A DNA stretch of 64,000 nt from Aeromonas lusitana (GTDB lineage: Bacteria; Pseudomonadota; Gammaproteobacteria; Enterobacterales; Aeromonadaceae). The position numbers were made by a program, and so were the translations under genes. The notes under the pieces were generated by a model. That model saw only the letters and a list, made by a program, of their open reading frames with translations, was not told where the DNA came from and did not search any database. This document shows, in pieces, positions 56,871 through 64,000 of this stretch. Positions within the stretch are counted from its first letter, which is position 1; each line of letters begins with the position of its first letter. Location: positions 37,321 to 101,320 of the forward strand of contig NZ_PGCP01000038.1 of NCBI RefSeq assembly GCF_002812985.1, given 5' to 3'.

Positions 56871-57875
56871 ATGGCCGACCAGATCGCTATCTCGGTCTTG
56901 GGGGCGGGGTCTTACGGCTCCGCCCTTGCCATTTCTCTGGCGCGCAACGGTCATCCGACCCTGCTGTGGGGTCACGATCCCGCCCACGTCGCCGAGCTGG
57001 AACAAGATCGCTGCAACAAGGCCTTCCTGCCGGACGTGCCCTTCCCGGCCGACTTGCAACTGACCTCGGATCTGCAGGCTGCGGTGCAAGCCACCCCCGT
57101 GCTGCTGCTGGTGGTGCCGAGCCATGTGTTCGGCCAGGTGCTGACCCGGGTCAAGCCCTTCCTGCGCCCCGATACCCGTATCGCCTGGGCGACCAAGGGG
57201 CTGGAGCCGGACAGTGGTCGCCTGCTGCAAGAGGTGGCGCGCGAGGTGCTGGGTGACGAGATCCCGCTGGCGGTGATCTCGGGCCCGACCTTCGCCCGTG
57301 AACTGGCTGCCGGCTTGCCGACCGCCATCTCGGTCGCCTCGACCCACGACGACTTTGCCGACGATCTCTCCCTGCTGCTCCATTGCGGCCGCTCGTTCCG
57401 GGTCTATACCAACCCGGATTTCATCGGTCTGCAACTCGGTGGTGCGGTGAAGAACGTCATCGCCATCGGCGCCGGTCTCTCCGACGGGCTGGGGTTTGGC
57501 GCCAACGCCAGAACCGCGCTCATCACCCGGGGTCTGGTGGAGATGCAGCGTCTGGGCGCCGCGTTGGGTGCCGATGCCAAGACCTTCATGGGGATGGCGG
57601 GGCTCGGGGATCTGGTGCTGACCTGCACCGACAACCAGTCCCGCAACCGTCGGTTCGGTCTGGCACTGGGTGCCGGCAAGGACGTGAACACCGCCATGGC
57701 CGAGATAGGTCAGGTGGTGGAAGGCTATCGCAACACCAAGGAGGTGCATCTGCTGGCGGCCCGTTGTGGCGTCGAGATGCCCATCTGCGAGCAGATCTTC
57801 AAGGTACTCTACGAGGGCAAGAACCCGAAAGAGGCCGCCATCGCCCTGCTCAGCCGGGACAAGAAGGACGAGTAG
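56871..57875 (+). CDS. gpsA: Glycerol-3-phosphate dehydrogenase [NAD(P)+]
   Basis: A 334-residue enzyme reducing dihydroxyacetone phosphate to sn-glycerol-3-phosphate for phospholipid synthesis. NAD motif [10 protein letters not shown] (10-19), the Lys in [14 protein letters not shown] region and catalytic [19 protein letters not shown] (about 189-207) are intact. It follows secB with a 2-bp gap, the normal order. Confidence 0.98.
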   Translation: MADQIAISVLGAGSYGSALAISLARNGHPTLLWGHDPAHVAELEQDRCNKAFLPDVPFPADLQLTSDLQAAVQATPVLLLVVPSHVFGQVLTRVKPFLRPDTRIAWATKGLEPDSGRLLQEVAREVLGDEIPLAVISGPTFARELAAGLPTAISVASTHDDFADDLSLLLHCGRSFRVYTNPDFIGLQLGGAVKNVIAIGAGLSDGLGFGANARTALITRGLVEMQRLGAALGADAKTFMGMAGLGDLVLTCTDNQSRNRRFGLALGAGKDVNTAMAEIGQVVEGYRNTKEVHLLAARCGVEMPICEQIFKVLYEGKNPKEAAIALLSRDKKDE

Positions 57876-57904
57876 TCGCCCTTGCATTTGGTTTGCCGGA
57901 TAGC

Positions 57905-57938
57905 AAAAGGCCCCACCAGATTCTGGCGGGGCCTTTTT
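57905..57938. terminator. Bidirectional terminator between gpsA and nfuA
   Basis: AAAAGGCCCC/GGGGCCTTTTT stem with an inner CAGA/TCTG extension, between convergent genes. Confidence 0.88.
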
Positions 57939-57957
57939 CATGGGCTGGGCGGGGAGA

Positions 57958-58536
57958 TCAATAGTAGGAGTGATCGCCACGCTGGTGCTCGGTGGCATCT
58001 TTCACGCCGTTGAGCTCGCCCGGGAATTTCTCCAGCAACTGCTTCTCGATCCCCTCTTTCAGGGTGTAATCCACCTGAGAGCAGCCGTTGCAACCGCCGC
58101 CAAACTGCAGAATTGCCAGCTTGTCGTCTGTGATGTCAATCAAGGTCACCTTGCCACCGTGACCGGCCAGCATGGGGTTCACCTCGGACATCAGCACGTA
58201 TTCGATGCGATCGGCCAGGGGGGCATCGTCGTCGACCTTGCGCATCTTGGCGTTTGGCGCCTTCAGGGTGAGCTGGGAGCCCATCTGATCGGTGACGAAG
58301 TCGATGGTGGCATCCACCAGGAAGGGGGCGCTCAAGGGATCGACCAGGCAGTCGAAGCCGCTGAAGGGCAGGTGTTGATCTTCCGGATCGACCGCGTCGG
58401 GTGGGCAATATGATACGCCGCACTCGGCATTCTGGGTTCCCGGATTGACCACAAACACCCGGATGTTGGTGCCATCAGGCTGCTTTTCCAGCAACTTGCG
58501 GAAATGGGCCTGGGCGGTGTCGGAAATGCTGATCAT
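57958..58536 (-). CDS. nfuA: Iron-sulfur cluster carrier NfuA
   Basis: A 192-residue protein (E. coli 191) delivering [4Fe-4S] clusters under oxidative stress or iron limitation. The N-terminal degenerate A-type domain (1-100, [20 protein letters not shown]) is followed by the Nfu domain with cluster ligands GGGCNGCS near residue 150. The C-terminal [11 protein letters not shown] is nearly identical to E. coli. The ATG at 58536 has GAGG 6 bp upstream. Confidence 0.98.
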   Translation of the reverse strand: MISISDTAQAHFRKLLEKQPDGTNIRVFVVNPGTQNAECGVSYCPPDAVDPEDQHLPFSGFDCLVDPLSAPFLVDATIDFVTDQMGSQLTLKAPNAKMRKVDDDAPLADRIEYVLMSEVNPMLAGHGGKVTLIDITDDKLAILQFGGGCNGCSQVDYTLKEGIEKQLLEKFPGELNGVKDATEHQRGDHSYY

Positions 58537-58710
58537 CACTATCCTCATAAACCTGAGTGTACGACTAGGGTATTCATGATAACTCTCTTGGCTTGGCTTG
58601 GGTAGCATGGCGGTGGTCACTAGCCCTGCTTTGGCATCAGCCCGCCGATGGCAGGCGGTTCAGCTAGCCGCCCCCTCTATTCCCTTCCTCTCTGCGGCCA
58701 TTACCAGCGC

Positions 58711-59445
58711 TCAACCTGGCTTGATGTGCCTCAGGGTACGGCAGAGTGCCCACACTTCCACCCGTTCGACGCCGCTCTCATGGAGCAGGCGAGTGAGCCG
58801 TCCCGCCGTGGCGCCCGTGGTGACCACGTCGTCGAGCAGGGCCACATGACGATAGGCGTGAGGCGCTATCTGGAAGGCGCCGCGCAGGTTGCGCCGCCGC
58901 TGCCCCGCGCTCAGGCTGGTTTGCTGCGGGGTCGCCTTGGTTCGTTGGATCAGCCGGTTGTCGCAAGGGATTGCCGTGATCTTGCCGAGGGTGCTTGCTA
59001 GCTCTTCCGCCTGATTGAAGCCGCGCCGCCATTGGCGCCACCAGTGCAGGGGCACGGGCAGTATGACCTCAGGGGGCTGCGCCAGATCCAGGTGATCCGC
59101 CAGCATATGGGCCAGGGGTGGCGCCAGCAGGATCTGGCCCGCGTATTTCAGGCGGGGAATAAGGGTGGGGTAGGGAGGCAGGTAGTCTCCAATCACCTGC
59201 AGCCGTTGCCAAGGGGGTGGTCTGCGCTGGCAGCGGCCACAGATCTGCTCCTCTGCCTTTATATGTTCCGGCAGCGGCGCCGCACAGAGGCGGCATCGGC
59301 ACAGGGGTTGGTGCAGGGTCTGCAGGCACCAATGGCACAGCAGGGCCTGTTCGTCACAGGGCTGGCGGCAGAGTTGGCACAGCCCGAGCCAGTCGGACCG
59401 GTGGCCGAGGATCGGACTTGCTTTGCCGAGCAGCCGCTTTAACAT
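58711..59445 (-). CDS. gntX: ComF/GntX family phosphoribosyltransferase-like protein
   Basis: A 244-residue ComF-family protein. The N-terminal zinc-binding cysteines (CQLCRQPC, CHWC, CRLC, CGRC) precede a phosphoribosyltransferase domain with the PRPP-like signature LLDDVVTTGATAG near the C-terminus. ComF is needed for natural transformation in some bacteria; the E. coli counterpart GntX supports growth on DNA as carbon. With dprA in this window it fits competence potential. It is divergent from bioH, as in E. coli. Confidence 0.92.
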   Translation of the reverse strand: MLKRLLGKASPILGHRSDWLGLCQLCRQPCDEQALLCHWCLQTLHQPLCRCRLCAAPLPEHIKAEEQICGRCQRRPPPWQRLQVIGDYLPPYPTLIPRLKYAGQILLAPPLAHMLADHLDLAQPPEVILPVPLHWWRQWRRGFNQAEELASTLGKITAIPCDNRLIQRTKATPQQTSLSAGQRRRNLRGAFQIAPHAYRHVALLDDVVTTGATAGRLTRLLHESGVERVEVWALCRTLRHIKPG

Positions 59446-59482
59446 GCAGGCTCCAAGCAGACAAACAGGATCTTGAGTCTAG

Positions 59483-60247
59483 ATGAGCATATCGGTTGAA
59501 CGGTTTGGCCAGGGCCCTGACCTGGTGTTGTTGCACGGCTGGGGCATGAACGGGGCCGTCTGGCACGGCATAGCTCCCGAACTGGCGCAGCATTATCGAC
59601 TGCATCTGGTGGATTTACCGGGGTTTGGTAACAGTCCCTTGCATGAAGGCAGTGATTACTCTCTGTCCTGGCTGGCGGAGCAGGTTGTCACCGTCTTGCC
59701 GGCGCGTTGTCATCTGCTCGGCTGGTCCCTCGGCGGTCTGGTGGCGAGCCAGCTGGCCCTGACCCAGCCCGAGCGGGTGCAATCCCTGATCACTGTGGCC
59801 AGTTCCCCCTGCTTCATGGCGCGGGAAGAGTGGCCGGGCATAGCTCCCAAGGTGCTGGCCGGTTTCAATCAGATGCTGGCGGGGGATTTCAAGCAGACCA
59901 TAGAGCGCTTCCTCGCGATCCAGGCCATGGGCAGCGAACACGCCCGTGACGACATCCGCCAACTGCGCCACTGGCTGGCGGAGCGCCCGGCTCCCGAGCT
60001 GGCGGCCCTGGAGGCGGGTCTCGGCTTGCTGGCGGATATCGATCTGCGCGATGAGCTGGCGGCGCTCAGTCTGCCCTGGCTGCGGATCTATGGCCGGTTG
60101 GATTCACTGGTACCCAAGGCGGCCATCCCGCTGCTGGATGAGCGTTATCCCCATAGCCAGAGCCGGGTGCTGGACAAGGCGTCCCACGCGCCCTTCATCT
60201 CTCATCCGACCCAGTTCATTCCCCTGGTACGGCAATTTATCGGCTGA
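59483..60247 (+). CDS. bioH: Pimeloyl-ACP methyl ester carboxylesterase BioH
   Basis: A 254-residue alpha/beta hydrolase (E. coli 256) that cleaves the methyl ester of pimeloyl-ACP to end the BioC/BioH step of biotin synthesis. Catalytic Ser82 (GWSLGG), Asp207 (GRLDSLV) and His235 (ASHAPF) fall at exactly the E. coli positions; HGWGMN forms the oxyanion region. It is divergent from gntX, with no other bio genes nearby, as usual for bioH. Confidence 0.97.
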   Translation: MSISVERFGQGPDLVLLHGWGMNGAVWHGIAPELAQHYRLHLVDLPGFGNSPLHEGSDYSLSWLAEQVVTVLPARCHLLGWSLGGLVASQLALTQPERVQSLITVASSPCFMAREEWPGIAPKVLAGFNQMLAGDFKQTIERFLAIQAMGSEHARDDIRQLRHWLAERPAPELAALEAGLGLLADIDLRDELAALSLPWLRIYGRLDSLVPKAAIPLLDERYPHSQSRVLDKASHAPFISHPTQFIPLVRQFIG

Positions 60248-60331
60248 GCCGCATTGGCTAAATAGTGAGCCGCAGGCTTCAATAACGCCTCGTTCTGGTT
60301 GATAATTGGCCAACAGCAGAGGAGTGATGCA

Positions 60332-60565
60332 ATGCGTATCGATTCAGCCATGAGCACAGGGGTACAGGGATTCCAGCGGGCTGAGCAGCAGGCCGCCCAG
60401 GCCTCCAGCCAGATCGCCCGCCTCAATACCCCGGCGGGGGATCAGGTGCAGTTGCCGGACGAGCTGGTAAATCTCAAGGTGGCCGAGCTGCAGGGGAGCG
60501 CCTCTGCCAAGGTGATCCAGACCGCCAGCGACATGCTGGGTACCCTGATCGATATCCGGGTGTGA
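60332..60565 (+). CDS. Small flagellar rod/hook-like protein
   Basis: A 77-residue protein that looks like the two ends of a flagellar hook/rod protein joined together. The N-terminal half (RAEQQAAQASSQIARLNTP) resembles the conserved ANNIANxxTPG end of FlgB/FlgC/FlgE/FlgG, and the C-terminal half (ELVNLKVAELQGSASAKVIQ to LGTLIDIRV) resembles their C-terminal coiled-coil end. The central domain is absent. GAGGAG lies 8 bp before the ATG at 60332. It is followed within 100 bp by the HExxH protein gene, and the junction of the pair is duplicated. No other flagellar genes are near. I cannot name it. Confidence 0.8.
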   Translation: MRIDSAMSTGVQGFQRAEQQAAQASSQIARLNTPAGDQVQLPDELVNLKVAELQGSASAKVIQTASDMLGTLIDIRV

Positions 60566-60720
60566 AATGAACATCAACGTCAGCCTGCCGCCTATGGTTC
60601 CGAACCAGCTGCACCCGCAGACGGTATTGATGAGTGCCTTGATCGACAGCCGGGTGTGAGATGAACATCAAGGTCAGTCTGCCGCCCATGGTTCCGAACC
60701 AGTTGCACCCGCAGACGGAA
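60533..60720. repeat. 94-bp tandem duplication at the junction of the gene pair
   Basis: Copy 1 (60533-60626) and copy 2 (60627-60720) each include the last about 10 codons of the small flagellar-like gene, its stop, and the first about 19 codons of the next gene. Copies are diverged at scattered positions. Confidence 0.9.
60567..60659 (+). pseudogene. Chimeric 30-codon remnant made by the duplication
   Basis: Starts like the downstream gene (MNINVSLPPMVPNQLHPQT) and ends like the upstream gene (ALIDSRV, stop). It exists only because of the 94-bp duplication. It has a weak ribosome site and is tightly packed (GTGTGAAATG before it), so it may be translated but is probably a relic or spacer. 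Confidence 0.7.
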
Positions 60721-61428
60721 GCGGCGCAGACTGACAATCGCCGCGCCGAGCTGGTCCCCCAGCTGCGCCAGAGCGAGGCCGCCAACGCCGAATCCGGCGC
60801 CGCCTCCCAGAAAGACAGCACCAGATCTTCCCCCCATAACCCCAACTCGCAGCCCCAGTCCGCCAGGGACAACGTCCAGACCGGCAATCCGGCGGCCTTG
60901 CCCCAGCGTTTCGTTGAGGCCACGGACGAAGAGGGCAAGCGCAGGCAGCAGCAGGAGTCAGGTCAGCAGGAACAACAGAAGCAGCAGCGTCAGGTAGAGG
61001 TGCTGGTCGAGTGGGATCTGGAGGTGCGCAAGCACGAGCAGGCCCATCAGGCGGCGGGCGGGGAACATGCGGGTAGCCCGACCTATGAGTATGCCTATGG
61101 GCCGGACGGCAAGCGCTATGCCAGCGGCGGTGAGGTGGCCATCGATATTGGCGTGATCCACGGGGATCCCGCCGCGACCCTGGCCAAGATGCAGCAGGTG
61201 CGTGCCGCCGCGCTGGCACCGGTCGAGCCCTCTTCACAGGATCTGAGCGTGGCCCGCAGCGCCACGGTCAAGGAGGCGCAGGCGCGCAAGGAGCTGATGG
61301 CGGCAGAGCCAGAGGGGCAGTCAACCCCCCTCGGCCTCTATATAGACAAACGTAATCAGGTCATCGCCCACCATTATCAGCAGGCGAGCCGGCCGGCGCC
61401 GCGCCAGAGCTTCGGCCTGGATATCTGA
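60661..61428 (+). CDS. Putative HExxH metalloprotease-like protein (SprA-related family)
   Basis: A 255-residue protein. Residues 20-110 are low-complexity and Q/E/S-rich, probably disordered, with a strongly charged QQEQQKQQRQ run. The conserved core (about 112-185) has VEVLVEWDLEVRKHEQAHQAAG with His125-Glu126-x-x-His129, a zinc-metallopeptidase type HExxH, then TYEYAYGPDGKRYASGGEV. I associate this with the SprA-related putative metalloprotease family; activity is unproven and the third metal ligand is not evident. No signal peptide is visible. Its start ATG at 60661 is duplicated upstream. Confidence 0.8.
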   Translation: MNIKVSLPPMVPNQLHPQTEAAQTDNRRAELVPQLRQSEAANAESGAASQKDSTRSSPHNPNSQPQSARDNVQTGNPAALPQRFVEATDEEGKRRQQQESGQQEQQKQQRQVEVLVEWDLEVRKHEQAHQAAGGEHAGSPTYEYAYGPDGKRYASGGEVAIDIGVIHGDPAATLAKMQQVRAAALAPVEPSSQDLSVARSATVKEAQARKELMAAEPEGQSTPLGLYIDKRNQVIAHHYQQASRPAPRQSFGLDI

Positions 61429-61487
61429 ATGATGTAGGGATCAACCTCCGCCGTCTGTGATGATATGCCCCGTCAGGCACTGGCAAT

Positions 61488-61514
61488 AAAAAAGCCCCTC
61501 GCGGGGCTTTTTGC
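61488..61514. terminator. Terminator between the HExxH gene and tex
   Basis: A5-GCCCC-TCGC-GGGGC-T5, symmetric between convergent genes. Confidence 0.9.
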
Positions 61515-61526
61515 ATTTTCGGCTGC

Positions 61527-63848
<2,322 letters not shown>

Positions 63849-63988
63849 CGGGAGTCTCTAATGGTCGGGTCTGTCCAACTGGCTGGCAGTGAGCAGGGTG
63901 GCTATAAGATCGCCTCGGCTCTCTGCCGCTGCGCATCGCAGTGGCCGGTTTGCGCCCTGGGGCGCCGAGTGTGAGCACTATATGGGGT

Positions 63989-64000
63989 CTGTCTCTTATA
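63989..64000 (+). other. Partial Tn5/Nextera mosaic end at window edge
   Basis: CTGTCTCTTATA equals the first 12 bases of the 19-bp hyperactive Tn5 mosaic end used in Nextera libraries. Native Tn5 ends differ within these bases. Its place at the very last base suggests adapter read-through at a contig end, not biology. Confidence 0.55.

Overview
The window is chromosomal DNA from a GC-rich gammaproteobacterium, most probably Aeromonas. Gene order closely follows conserved E. coli and Vibrio blocks: def-fmt-rsmB-trkA; dprA-smg-yrdD-tsaC-aroE; spf-engB-csrC-yihI-hemN-glnG-glnL-glnA-typA-yihY-dtd-fabY; gpmI/envC with yibN-secB-gpsA; nfuA-gntX-bioH. It also carries a chromosomal Qnr-like pentapeptide gene of the Aeromonas type. 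I see no rRNA, tRNA, prophage, IS element or CRISPR array. Almost everything is core genome, so the interest lies in RNA genes, regulatory sites and small repeats.

Layout. 1-5.6 kb: amine and beta-alanine catabolism (puuC, cut by the window edge; a PuuR-like regulator; omega-amino-acid:pyruvate transaminase; malonate/methylmalonate-semialdehyde dehydrogenase; class I glutamine amidotransferase). 5.8-10.8 kb: cysB, a PfkB kinase, nsrR, napF, a small membrane protein coupled to rmuC. 10.8-16.6 kb (minus strand): def-fmt-rsmB-trkA-trkH. 16.7-22.7 kb (plus strand): LysM protein-dprA-smg-yrdD-tsaC-hemF-aroE. 22.7-25.9 kb: an RNA-rich stretch with a candidate small RNA, Spot 42 (spf), engB, cytochrome c4 and a CsrB/CsrC-type RNA. 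25.9-40 kb: yihI, a DUF2489 gene, hemN, add, glnG-glnL, a DUF4124 gene, glnA with a sigma-54/NtrC promoter, typA, yihY, dtd, a methyltransferase and fabY. 40-46 kb: an AsmA-family gene, recG, pssA. 46-52 kb: the gluconate/Entner-Doudoroff set gntT, gntK-edd-eda, gntR, and the qnr-like gene divergent from gntR. 52.6-63.8 kb: envC-gpmI, yibN-secB-gpsA, nfuA, gntX, bioH, a flagellar-like mini-protein plus an HExxH protein, and tex.

Themes. Carbon and nitrogen control is dense: two CRP-like sites, Spot 42, a Csr RNA, GntR operators and an NtrC/sigma-54 promoter. A second theme is four short tandem duplications lying exactly at gene ends (after puuR, at the 5' end of fabY, at the 3' end of recG, and at the junction of the 60.5 kb gene pair), which leave truncated extra gene ends or hairpin arrays. 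The last 12 bases of the window match the start of the Tn5/Nextera mosaic end and may be a library artefact.
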